Shown here: positions 1-11,181 of the stretch, piece after piece
Layout: each line of letters opens with the position of its first letter
Numbering within the stretch: the stretch's first letter is position 1
Source of the DNA: Strigamia acuminata
Lineage: Eukaryota > Arthropoda > Chilopoda > Geophilomorpha > Linotaeniidae
Direction of reading: 5' to 3'
Assembly (NCBI GenBank): GCA_949358305.1
Contig: OX442317.1
Coordinates: forward strand, 16,920,516-16,984,515
Length of the DNA stretch: 64,000 nucleotides
The notes under the pieces: generated by a model
The model's input: only the letters and a program-made list of their open reading frames with translations
Database searches by the model: none
Told to the model about the DNA's origin: nothing
Made by a program: the position numbers and the translations under genes

Positions 1-1530
1 AGGAATCGGATTGGTTTGAGGAGCTTGTTGTACAGAAATTTGCTTTACATGTTCAATAGCTGGCATCTCAATCCGGAAATCCGTTATTTCTCGCTGTTTC
101 GACCCTTTTCCCTGTCTATGCTTCGGAATGTTCGGGAAATCTTCTTCGGTTGTCACGTACATTTGCGCTGGCGACGCGGGAATCGTCGGTTGTGTCGTTG
201 GAGAGACCGTCGTCGCAAATGTCGGATTCGAACATAAACCGTCCACATAGTAAAGACCACCTCTCTCCTTTGCACGGATGAGAGGGCTGCGAATATCCGA
301 TTGGTAAACATGAATCTCACTATTGAAAATGTGGATATGATGTCGAGCTTTATCAATCTTGGACACGGAGATTAAGTTTGCCTCGAAATTCGGCGCATAT
401 AAGACATTGGTCAAATTAACGGTGCATCGCGTCTTGTCAATCGCTAGGAGAAGTCGAACCGTTCCTTTGCCCGTTACTTGGGACTTGCCCTGTCCTAACT
501 CAATGTCAAATGGGATCACATCGGTGAATTCGGTGAATCCCGCACGCACGTGAGACACATGGTCTGTGGCGCCGCAATCCAGTATCCATTCATTGGATTG
601 CATGAAATGGGCTACTGGACGTTGAACAATCTGCGGCGCGTTGACAAAGAATGTCCCCTCTCGATGTGGAAGAGAATTTTCACGGGGTCTGGTATTATTG
701 ACCTTCGCGGCAGCGTTTTTGTTACGCCTGCGACTCTTGCTGCGAGAATTACGTTGCAGCGTGACCGTGGGTTGATTCTGATTTTGTCGAGGTGGACGTG
801 GACATCGGTTCGCATAATGTCCAAATTGATCACAATTAAAACACTTCACGGTTGATAAATCACGTGGACCAGATTTATTACGCGGCCGAAATTGTCCTTT
901 GGAAGCATGAGCTGACGATTCAGATGATCCGAGCAGCCCAGTTGATTTGAGACGCATATGTTCGGATATCAGTTGCTCGGCAACATCCTTCGGCGTAAAC
1001 TTTGGGTCTGGCCAATGATAGATCGCGAAGGTAGCCTGCGCGTATTCAGGCGGCAAACACTTTAAGTATTGATACGCGTGATGAATTGGGCTAATAATTT
1101 CATTAACATCCCTTAATTGTCGCACGTAATTGTCCACGCGGGCAATAAAATCTGGCATGTCCTCATTGGGTTGAAGCTGCAGATTTAAGAAGTCCCAGCG
1201 CATGGCCGCTTGACGGGCCCTGGAACTTGGCGCGTAGATCTTAGCGAGCGTCTCCCACGCCTCCTTTGGCGTGTTGCAAGTCTCAAGAACTGTGCGCTTG
1301 CTGGGGCTCACGTGGATGTAAATGTGCCCTAATGCTTTGTCCTTTTTTATCATGTAACGATCGAGTTCCTTGGGCGTCAAGGTTGCAATGTGTTCCGCCT
1401 CCTTGGCCTCTGTCACGTGTCTCCAGAGCCCCTCGGATTTTAACAAGAACTGCATCGCCATCCGCCAGTCCTCGTAATTTCCGACACCGAGGACCGGAAT
1501 TAGAGCACTCGAAGCTGCTGCTTTTTGCAT
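1..1530 (-). CDS. Copia-type Gag-Pol polyprotein, N-terminal part (runs off the left edge)
   Basis: Minus-strand frame opens at ATG 1530 (MQKAAASSALIPVLGVGNYEDW) and stays open for 510 codons to base 1. The start is chosen by alignment with the intact element at 48.7-53.7 kb, whose product begins MQKTTETTVS. Seen: a Gag-like N-terminal region (GNYEDW, WRHVTE, CNTPKEAWE, YAPSSRAR), a CX2CX4HX4C zinc knuckle (CFNCDQFGHYANRC) near residue 229, then the protease site LDCGATDH near residue 316. Known family role: Gag packages element RNA in particles and Pol supplies protease, integrase, reverse transcriptase and RNase H. The protease motif reads DCG where retropepsins usually have DTG or DSG. Integrase and RT lie outside the window, so intactness of the whole element is unknown. 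Confidence 0.85.
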   Translation of the reverse strand, partial: MQKAAASSALIPVLGVGNYEDWRMAMQFLLKSEGLWRHVTEAKEAEHIATLTPKELDRYMIKKDKALGHIYIHVSPSKRTVLETCNTPKEAWETLAKIYAPSSRARQAAMRWDFLNLQLQPNEDMPDFIARVDNYVRQLRDVNEIISPIHHAYQYLKCLPPEYAQATFAIYHWPDPKFTPKDVAEQLISEHMRLKSTGLLGSSESSAHASKGQFRPRNKSGPRDLSTVKCFNCDQFGHYANRCPRPPRQNQNQPTVTLQRNSRSKSRRRNKNAAAKVNNTRPRENSLPHREGTFFVNAPQIVQRPVAHFMQSNEWILDCGATDHVSHVRAGFTEFTDVIPFDIELGQGKSQVTGKGTVRLLLAIDKTRCTVNLTNVLYAPNFEANLISVSKIDKARHHIHIFNSEIHVYQSDIRSPLIRAKERGGLYYVDGLCSNPTFATTVSPTTQPTIPASPAQMYVTTEEDFPNIPKHRQGKGSKQREITDFRIEMPAIEHVKQISVQQAPQTNPIP

Positions 1531-2398
1531 CGTGAATCGCTAGACAAAACACAACGCGGAGAACACAAAGGCTCAGAGAATGGCACTGATGTGGTACACT
1601 TGATCGGAGCACTGCACTGAAGCACTTCACTAGCACTTTCGAAGCGGAAAACCACGAATTGGGAGGCAATGCTACAATTGCCTGATAACCTGTGGTGAGT
1701 GTCCCCCTGACGTCCTTTACGACCACCTGGGGTCACGGGAATGTCAGGTGGCGCAGGGCTCAGCCTCACCACAGAATACAATGACGCGGTGCTCGGAATC
1801 GAGCGTAGGGCGCCAAGGATTCTAATAAACCCACCAAAATCCCCTCTTAAAATTAACAAAGGTAATTGCGAAAATAGGAGAAATAGGTGAATCAACTGCG
1901 GTTGCAGTCCTCGTGCAAATGAAGGCACGGCGCGGTTTTTCTCGAAAAAAACCGGAGAAAAAGCGCAATTTGGATTCGAAAATCCAAATTCTTCTCATAA
2001 AATGAGGCTCTTCGCAAGAAAAGTGCAAAATCGTCGTGAATAAATCAAGATCGGCGATACTGTGCATACACCGGGGTATGACACAGCGAGAATCGTCTCG
2101 TTTCTCGGTGAAAATAATTATTCCGACGTTGTCGAATCGCAAATCGTCGAAAAACTGAAAATAAAAAGAAAATTCGATACGAAATTCGCGAACCCGCGGA
2201 ATTCCGACCGAAATTAAGCGTAGAATCGAATGGGAAGCAGCACGGGCTTCTACGGAACGTCGATAGGACGTCGGCGACGTTCTCGAGACGAAAATCGGGT
2301 CAAAATGGCGGCCGAAAATCTGAAAATATAAATTTTCGTGCAAAATCGCGATTTTCGCGGAAATTGCGCCGAAAATTGGGCGAAAAATTAGCAAACAA
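1531..2398 (-). other. 5' leader of the left copia element
   Basis: About 870 bp between primer-binding site and Gag start. No ORF of the element lies in it. It contains a segment (about 1680-1765) matching the leader of the 48.7-kb element, including GAGCCCTGCGCCACCT followed by a complementary AGGTGG, which can pair as a short stem. Confidence 0.6.
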
Positions 2399-2414
2399 CC
2401 ATCCTCTGCTACCA
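2399..2414 (-). promoter_or_regulatory. Primer-binding site (initiator tRNA-Met)
   Basis: On the minus strand the 16 bases read TGGTAGCAGAGGATGG, the exact complement of the 3' end of animal initiator tRNA-Met including CCA. It lies one base from the LTR, as expected for minus-strand cDNA priming. Confidence 0.85.
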
Positions 2415-2415
2415 A

Positions 2416-2928
2416 TGTAGCAGAGGAGTGCGCGAAACCGGTATTTAACCGGTGGGAAGCGTGCGTATGGTGTCGTGCTTCACGCACGAACGTCTGCAAA
2501 ACGTATCGATTCGATACGTACGAGGCGCGCGGAAAATACCGCTTATATTCGCCTAAAAGCACTGAATGTGCTTGCCAATAATGAACGAGGTTTAAACTAA
2601 ATATACTCTTTAATAAAAACATAATACATTACGAATTAATGTCCTAAAACAGTTGAAAAGGAGGTGAGCTACACACGCCCGTGTGTAGCGCCATGTTGGA
2701 TACAAGAATAATACAGTGTGGCACCTGGTGCCGGTAAATGACATCAACATAGGATAAATCATTAACAGAAAGAACAAATCATTTGATAATACGATGGCCA
2801 TACGGAATTACGAATGGCACAGCATAGAATAAACACAATTATACTAAATAATCAAATAATACGGAATACTGTGTGAAACACGGAACAATGAATATATACA
2901 TTGATAAAATATGGTCTTTAGACCTACA
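2416..2928 (-). repeat. 5' LTR of the left copia element (513 bp)
   Basis: Bounded on the plus strand by TGTAGC next to the primer-binding site and CCTACA at 2928; on the minus strand it therefore begins TGTAGGTC and ends CTACA. The start resembles the LTR at 54619-55153 (TGTTGGTCTATAGGACC against TGTAGGTCTTTAGACC-type), and both carry a GGCACCTGGTGCC-like palindrome. Outside 2928 the sequence is directly the CGACCATCTCGAATACG satellite, so the element inserted into that satellite. The partner LTR is beyond the window. Confidence 0.75.
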
Positions 2929-3450
2929 CGACCATCTCGAATACGACTCGAATACGATTCGAATACATCTCGAATACATCTCGAATACGAGTCGTACGAG
3001 TCAAAGTCCGGGAACGGGTCATCGACTATCTCGTATTCGACTCGAAAACGAGTCGAATACGATTTCGCGTTGAGAAAGAAAGGGCAAAATTCGTACTCGA
3101 CTCGAAAACGAGTCGAATACGATTTCGCGTTGAAGAAGGGCAAAACTCGTACTCGACTCGAAAACGAGTCGAATACGATTTCGCGTTGAAGAAGGGCAAA
3201 ACTCGTACTCGACTCGAAAACGAGTCGAATACGATTTCGCGTTGAAGAAGGGCAAAACTCGTACTCGACTCGAAAACGAGTCGAATACGATTTCGCGTTG
3301 AAGAAGGGCAAAACTCGTACTCGACTCGAAAACGAGTCGAATACGATTTCGCGTTGAAAAAGGACAAAACTCGTATTCGATTCGCTTTCGAATCGAATAC
3401 GAGTTTTGTCCTTTTTCAACGCTTGTGAAAAGGACTCGAATGCGCCTCCA
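2929..3450 (-). repeat. Hairpin satellite array (56-bp type), second locus
   Basis: Short tandem array of a unit containing ATTCGACTCG-TTTT-CGAGTCGAAT-type arms separated by GTTGAAGAAGGGCAAAACTCG spacers. It is the family of the large locus at 59341-62965 in the orientation of that locus's right arm. The stretch 2929-3040 (GACCATCTCGAATACG, GTCCGGGAACGGGTCATCG) matches the inner part of that locus. The last arm pair, near 3371-3420, is a longer hairpin. Open frames across it result from the lack of stop codons and are not genes. Confidence 0.85.
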
Positions 3451-3540
3451 CGTTGCAATGCGCATTTGTGTAAACAATGATGGAATCCCCTGCTTAAATA
3501 CTGGCTATCGCGTCACGTAACAGCAACGTGCCACGTCACG

Positions 3541-6500
3541 TAATTGCAACGTGCCGCGCTATGCCACACAATGTGCCGCCGCGATAGGCCATTGAACCCG
3601 AATGTGTGTGATGCGAAACGCGCGAGTACGCGCGCGGAGAACGCGCGGCAATGCTAGCAACAGGAGCGCAACTGCCCAAGAAATTGCTCAACAATAAAAG
3701 GCACGTGGAAGCACGTGCCTGAAACAATAGGCACTTCAAATAAAGTTATTGTTAAAAAACGGGCTTGAAAACCAACAATTACACAATAATTAAGGGGCAA
3801 GAAATGAACTTTGCTGCAATGCAAAGTTCTCAAAATACAGAGAAATGAAAGTTACACTTGTATAAAGAATTGACAATGTTTGAAACCAATAAAAACTACA
3901 AAAACACACTTGTAAAAAACCCAAAAAAAAACCCCAGAATGAATTATTTGACTCAAATTAACCCTAAAACAGTCTTGGAGGTCGTGCAGACGACAGAGTC
4001 GGATCGGAAGGTTGCTAAAACCTGACGCCAAAACTAGCAATGGGACAGCTAGTTAGAAAACAGCTTTTTCATCAATCATGAACGCTGAAAACCTCACCCA
4101 GGGGTAGAAAATGATGGAGAGAACGTTTTCGCCATCTAAAACGGTCTAAAACGGGTCTAAAATGCCTAAACCGGCGCCTGGAACGTGGCGCAGTTGTTGG
4201 GTCAAATATTGTCAAAAATCAGTGGAAATTTGTCAAATACTGGCAAAAATCTGCTGAAATTTGTCAAAAATTGCCAAATTTTGGCGCAAGTTACGTGAGG
4301 TTTGCGCGCATCCAACTATGACGAAAAATCCATGCGTGTGCACGCGCGATTTACTGGCGCGTTGGAAGCGTTAAAATAAATTTTTCCAATATCTAACACA
4401 ATTTGCACCGAATTATGGCAATTTTTGACAAATTTACATGGATTTTTGCCAGTATTTGACAAATTTCCACGGATTTTTGACAATATTTGACAAATTCCAG
4501 ACAAATTTCAGACAAATTTCAATTAATTTTAGAAATTTTATGAGAAATTTCAGCAAATGTTTGAGGATTGAGGAAATCTTCTGAAATTTGTCAAATATAG
4601 GCAAAAATCTTCTGAAATTTGTCAAATACAGGCAAAAATCTGCTGAAATTTGTCAAAAATTGCCCAAATTCCGTGCAAGTTTTGCAAGTTTTGCGCGCAT
4701 CAAATCGTATGCGCGCCTATACTATTGCACGAGCGCATTGACGCGTGATGAACACCGACCACGTTTACGAAGTGAATTCGAGCTACAAAAGTATCGAGTC
4801 GCCATTCTATGATGGAAAAAAAAAAATTAAGTGTAAACAAACAAAATAAAAACTTTAATATACAAGAAACGTACAATTCCACTCAACTTTGTTTCAAATT
4901 TTATTTATTGGATCATTGAAAATAAACAGTAGTGTTGTGCACTGTACGCTTAAGTGTATACCGGCGATGCGTTGTTTTGTGGTGGGGATTTGCCTCGATA
5001 ATTGATCTTTTCTCTTTGTTTGCAATATTTTTTTGGCCTTTTTTGTTGATTTTTCGGTTTGAAATTGTTTTTTTCCGGTGTAATTTAAGTGGTGGAAGGT
5101 TGTTGGCGTGTGTTGAGGGTAATTTTGGCGGTTTTTGGGTCGGGATTAGTGTTTTCTGCGATTTTTTATCGGTATTTGGGGTTTGATGCAGCGGATAGCG
5201 CATGCGAATCGCCGTCGACCGTAGCATTAGCAATTGCAACCTGCCGCGCTATGCCACACAATGTGCCGCCGCGATAGGCCATCGAATCCGAATGTGTGTG
5301 ATGCGAAACGCGAGTACGCGCGCGGAGAACGCGCGGCAATGCTAGCAACAGGAGCGCAACTGCCCAAGAAATTGCTCAACAATAAAAGGCACGTGGAAGC
5401 ACGTGCCTGAAACAATAGGCACTTCAAATAAAGTTATTGTTAAAAAACGGGCTTGAAAACCAACAATTACACAATAATTAAGGGGCAAGAAATGAACTTT
5501 GCTGCAATGCAAAGTTCTCAAAATACAGAGAAATGAAAGTTACACTTGTATAAAGAATTGACAATGTTTGAAACCAATAAAAACTACAAAAACACACTTG
5601 TAAAAAACCCAAAAAAAAACCCCAGAATGAATTATTTGACTCAAATTAACCCTAAAACAGTCTTGGAGGTCGTGCAGACGACAGAGTCGGATCGGAAGGT
5701 TGCTAAAACCTGACGCCAAAACTAGCAATGGGACAGCTAGTTAGAAAACAGCTTTTTCATCAATCATGAACGCTGAAAACCTCACCCAGGGGTAGAAAAT
5801 GATGGAGAGAACGTTTTCGCCATCTAAAACGGTCTAAAACGGGTCTAAAATGCCTAAACCGGCGCCTGGAACGTGGCGCAGTTGTTGGGTCAAATATTGT
5901 CAAAAATCAGTGGAAATTTGTCAAATACTGGCAAAAATCTGCTGAAATTTGTCAAAAATTGCCAAATTTTGGCGCAAGTTACGTGAGGTTTGCGCGCATC
6001 CAACTATGACGAAAAATCCATGCGTGTGCACGCGCGATTTACTGGCGCGTTGGAAGCGTTAAAATAAATTTTTCCAATATCTAACACAATTTGCACCGAA
6101 TTATGGCAATTTTTGACAAATTTACATGGATTTTTGCCAGTATTTGACAAATTTCCACGGATTTTTGACAATATTTGACAAATTCCAGACAAATTTCAGA
6201 CAAATTTCAATTAATTTTAGAAATTTTATGAGAAATTTCAGCAAATGTTTGAGGATTGAGGAAATCTTCTGAAATTTGTCAAATATAGGCAAAAATCTTC
6301 TGAAATTTGTCAAATACAGGCAAAAATCTGCTGAAATTTGTCAAAAATTGCCCAAATTCCGTGCAAGTTTTGCAAGTTTTGCGCGCATCAAATCGTATGC
6401 GCGCCTATACTATTGCACGAGCGCATTGACGCGTGATGAACACCGACCACGTTTACGAAGTGAATTCGAGCTACAAAAGTATCGAGTCGCCATTCTATGA

Positions 6501-8608
6501 TGGAAAAAAAAAATTAAGTGTAAACAAACAAAATAAAAACTTTAATATACAAGAAACGTACAATTCCACTCAACTTTGTTTCAAATTTTATTTATTGGAT
6601 CATTGAAAATAAACAGTAGTGTTGTGCACTGTACGCTTAAGTGTATACCGGCGATGCGTTGTTTTGTGGTGGGGATTTGCCTCGATAATTGATCTTTTCT
6701 CTTTGTTTGCAATATTTTTTTGGCCTTTTTTGTTGATTTTTCGGTTTGAAATTGTTTTTTTCCGGTGTAATTTAAGTGGTGGAAGGTTGTTGGCGTGTGT
6801 TGAGGGTAATTTTGGCGGTTTTTGGGTCGGGATTAGTGTTTTCTGCGATTTTTTATCGGTATTTGGGGTTTGATGCAGCGGATAGCGCATGCGAATCGCC
6901 GTCGACCGTAGCATTAGCAATTGCAACCTGCCGCGCTATGCCACACAATGTGCCGCCGCGATAGGCCATCGAATCCGAATGTGTGTGATGCGAAACGCGA
7001 GTACGCGCGCGGAGAACGCGCGGCAATGCTAGCAACAGGAGCGCAACTGCCCAAGAAATTGCTCAACAATAAAAGGCACGTGGAAGCACGTGCCTGAAAC
7101 AATAGGCACTTCAAATAAAGTTATTGTTAAAAAACGGGCTTGAAAACCAACAATTACACAATAATTAAGGGGCAAGAAATGAACTTTGCTGCAATGCAAA
7201 GTTCTCAAAATACAGAGAAATGAAAGTTACACTTGTATAAAGAATTGACAATGTTTGAAACCAATAAAAACTACAAAAACACACTTGTAAAAAACCCAAA
7301 AAAAAACCCCAGAATGAATTATTTGACTCAAATTAACCCTAAAACAGTCTTGGAGGTCGTGCAGACGACAGAGTCGGATCGGAAGGTTGCTAAAACCTGA
7401 CGCCAAAACTAGCAATGGGACAGCTAGTTAGAAAACAGCTTTTTCATCAATCATGAACGCTGAAAACCTCACCCAGGGGTAGAAAATGATGGAGAGAACG
7501 TTTTCGCCATCTAAAACGGTTTAAAACGGGTCTAAAATGCCTAAACCGGCGCCTGGAACGTGGCGCAGTTGTTGGGTCAAATATTGTCAAAAATCAGTGG
7601 AAATTTGTCAAATACTGGCAAAAATCTGCTGAAATTTGTCAAAAATTGCCAAATTTTGGCGCAAGTTACGTGAGGTTTGCGCGCATCCAACTATGACGAA
7701 AAATCCATGCGTGTGCACGCGCGATTTACTGGCGCGTTGGAAGCGTTAAAATAAATTTTTCCAATATCTAACACAATTTGCACCGAATTATGGCAATTTT
7801 TGACAAATTTACATGGATTTTTGCCAGTATTTGACAAATTTCCACGGATTTTTGACAATATTTGACAAATTCCAGACAAATTTCAGACAAATTTCAATTA
7901 ATTTTAGAAATTTTATGAGAAATTTCAGCAAATGTTTGAGGATTGAGGAAATCTTCTGAAATTTGTCAAATATAGGCAAAAATCTTCTGAAATTTGTCAA
8001 ATACAGGCAAAAATCTGCTGAAATTTGTCAAAAATTGCCCAAATTCCGTGCAAGTTTTGCAAGTTTTGCGCGCATCAAATCGTATGCGCGCCTATACTAT
8101 TGCACGAGCGCATTGACGCGTGATGAACACCGACCACGTTTACGAAGTGAATTCGAGCTACAAAAGTATCGAGTCGCCATTCTATGATGGAAAAAAAAAA
8201 ATTAAGTGTAAACAAACAAAATAAAAACTTTAATATACAAGAAACGTACAATTCCACTCAACTTTGTTTCAAATTTTATTTATTGGATCATTGAAAATAA
8301 ACAGTAGTGTTGTGCACTGTACGCTTAAGTGTATACCGGCGATGCGTTGTTTTGTGGTGGGGATTTGCTTCGATAATTGATCTTTTCTCTTTGTTTGCAA
8401 TATTTTTTTGGCCTTTTTTGTTGATTTTTCGGTTTGAAATTGTTTTTTTCCGGTGTAATTTAAGTGGTGGAAGGTTGTTGGCGTGTGTTGAGGGTAATTT
8501 TGGCGGTTTTTGGGTCGGGATTAGTGTTTTCTGCGATTTTTTATCGGTATTTGGGGTTTGATGCAGCGGATAGCGCATGCGAATCGCCGTCGACCGTAGC
8601 ATTAGCAA
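3541..8608. repeat. Three tandem ~1.69-kb repeat units
   Basis: Units start at about 3541, 5228 and 6915 with a period of 1687-1688 bp; they are almost identical, with a few substitutions such as an A-run length change and CTAAAACGGTCT against CTAAAACGGTTT. Each holds a hairpin (AGGCACGTGGAAGCACGTGCCT), a block rich in AAATTTGTCAAATAyTGGC subrepeats, and a T-rich end. The third unit ends at about 8608 in GTAGCATTAGCAA. No frame is longer than about 108 codons within a unit and none resembles a known protein. Near-identity means recent amplification or homogenisation. Confidence 0.9.
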
Positions 8609-9060
8609 GTGCGCGCGCAAGTTAAATGTGTACAGGACTGTGAGAAAATAAAACGTGTGTGGAAGAGTAAATGTTCTTTGGTGATCGCCATGAGTTCGTA
8701 CTTTGTCGTGGGCGCGAAATGTGTGTGATATATATGCTACTATGCGTGATGTAGCGCCGTCAGCGCGTTTCAGCACGCGATGTAGCGCCCTGAGCGCGTC
8801 CAAATGCGTACAGGTGTTCGACAGATGTGCCAGGGCTTCACGTGCATACACGAAACATAAACATGAAGAAAACAGAAAAAACCGTTGTGTGTGATGTTTA
8901 TAAAGACACATTACACAAAGAATACTACTCTTCATACAAAAAGCAATAAACTTTATACATATTGCAATAAACTTACAAAATGGTAAAAATAAAATACTGG
9001 AAAACATGGCCTTGAATAATAGTGGAAAACATGGCGTACTGCCTTGAATACCCCCTTGAA
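8609..9060. other. Non-coding stretch
   Basis: Single-copy-looking sequence between the tandem units and the TIR element. It has short GCGCG-rich motifs and a direct repeat of GATGTAGCGCCsTsAGCGCGT. I see no gene, splice-site pair or RNA signature. Confidence 0.4.
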
Positions 9061-10095
9061 TACGTCGCACCGCATCATCTCGCCTCACTTCCCGTCTTGG
9101 AAATAAATAAACGCCCCGGCGTTTATTCGAGACAATGTCCAACTTGGGCTTTCATTCGCGCCTCACATCCCGCCTTGGTAATAAATAAACGCCCCGGCGT
9201 TTATTCGAGGCACATCACCCACACCTCCCCGGCGTTCAAACGAGTAGCTGCGCGTATTTGACCCCGGTTTTTATTCTTTCAAATTGTCGTGTGTTTTCAA
9301 AGTTCTTAATTTGTTCAAAAACAAACAAAATGGCTATTTGTTGATTTTTAATTGATTTTATCGATTTCTGTTCGTTTTTTGCTGGTTTTTAATCGATTTT
9401 TCTGTATTTTTGATCAATTTTTGCCAATTGTAATCGTTATTTGTCATTCTGAATTGATTATTGTCAGGTTTCAGTCGATTTTTGTCGATTTCTGATCAAT
9501 GTTTATACATTTTTTATCATTTTGTGTAGATTTCTGTTGAATTTTAATCATATTTCTTCGTTTTTATTCAATTTTTGTCCCATGCTCCGCGATCAGTTCG
9601 AATAATTGACACCATACTGTGCTTTTACTCATATTCAAGATGGCGTCGCAAACTCAAGGTCGAATTCCGCTGAATTCATTTATTGCGACTGTTTGCGCTC
9701 CATACATGCGAAAAGGATTATGGGAAAAATCCTCAATGCAGGTCATTTTGGTGTCAAATGAGCGAGGAAGGCTGGAGATAAGGAAAATTGGTGAAATTTC
9801 AAAAAAAAGCTAAACAATCAAAATTTACATGAAGCTCAATTTTTCTAACTGGAAATGCATGTATCGTCAATTTCGGGATATTTTAGGGGTGAAATTGACT
9901 GGGAAGGGACCCCCACATTCCCCATGCGTCAACGCGCGCGTTGACGAAATTCAAATCCAGGTTTTCACACAGCCCCACGTTATTTTCGGGTTCCAATTGC
10001 CGTATTGCCGTATTGCCTCAAATAAACGCCGGGGCGTTTATTAATTTTCATTAATTTTCCAGACCGGAAATGAGGCGAGGTGATGCGGTACGATG
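9061..10095. mobile_element. Non-autonomous TIR element (~1.03 kb)
   Basis: The left end TCGCACCGCATCATCTCGCC...CTTGG, followed by AATAAACGCCCCGGCGTTTATT, is matched in inverted orientation at the right end (AATAAACGCCGGGGCGTTTATT at about 10021, then GGAAATGAGGCGAGGTGATGCGG to about 10090). The left end carries two copies of the hairpin block about 79 bp apart (near 9104 and 9183). The interior is AT-rich without a transposase frame. Arms are imperfect (about 80-85% by eye) and I did not find a clear target-site duplication, so class assignment is open. Confidence 0.65.
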
Positions 10096-10789
10096 CAAAA
10101 TTGCGAGATGTAGTTTGCTTTATTTGTTAAAACAAATTAGGCGTCACTAATTCACCTGTATTAGGGTTTCAATGTGTGAAATTTCAAAATTTATCGGTTC
10201 CGTCAAAACGCCATTGAAAAGTTACATTTTTATAACGTTTCAATGATGAAAACGGCCATTTTTGATGAAAAACAGCCATTTTTTATAGAAAAAACGACGA
10301 AGAAAGCCATTTTCACTATGAAAAATGGCTGAAAATGACCATTTTGACGAAAAACGGCCATTTTTACTACGAAAAATGGCTAAAAATGCCACTTGAGTGA
10401 GTGCAAGTACATTTGATGATGTACTATCGCGAGCGCGCGCGTTTTTGTGCAGTACAATGTGCTGATTAAACCAACAGCATTATAGAGTGATTACATTGTT
10501 CATTTGTGTTTTTAAGTTACAAAATGGTACAAAATCATAAAATAAACTTGTAAAGTGCAATTTCTGCGGATTGATCAAAATCCGCAAAATCCGCCGCAAA
10601 ATTGCGAACAGGGGATCAGCATATAGGCAGCCGTAATGTTAAAAATGGGGTCCCTTTCGCACTCCGCAAAATCCGCATGCGCGCCATAAGGCTAAACCCC
10701 GCAGCGCGTGCGGTCGCGTGCATTCTACTCGTGTCCGGTGTGGCGATCGGTACGGGGTTAAAAAAAAATATCACACGCAAAAGGAAAAA
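10096..10789. other. Non-coding stretch with AAAACGGCCATTTTT-type short repeats
   Basis: Between 10240 and 10395 the motif (A)AAACGGCCATTTTT and its complement recur several times, giving multiple short hairpins. The rest is unremarkable and I see no gene. Confidence 0.4.
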
Positions 10790-11138
10790 CGATTAAAATT
10801 TTAATTCTTCGGTCGTGGAACCGACTTTGCGGTCCGTGCTTCAACCGTTAATTAGGTTATCTTCGTCGCAACTCGTCGTAATAAAAATTTCACAGAAAAT
10901 CAGCCGTTTCGTATTTTATTTTCATCTTCCGGGGGTCTCGCGCCGTCGTTGTGGACGGGAGTCTTCCCGAACACGTTCGATGGGTTTTGCCAACACTTTC
11001 AGATCGAACTCGGGACTCGGGCCCGCCGCTCGGTCGAGCGGCGCACAGTACCCGCCGAGCGGCGCGGTATTCGATACCCGTCTTTGTAAAAGCAGCCGTG
11101 CTTCTTCGGTCTCAGACTGGCCTTCGGGCCGGTCAAAA

Positions 11139-11181
<43 letters not shown>

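Noticed and set aside
1822-2622. 266-codon minus ORF across the copia LTR and leader
   Set aside because: Spans the primer-binding site and LTR, so it is not a gene of the element.
8288-9142. 284-codon minus ORF at the end of the third tandem unit
   Set aside because: Open only because the third unit runs into different sequence; the same region in units 1 and 2 gives 108 codons and has no recognisable domain.
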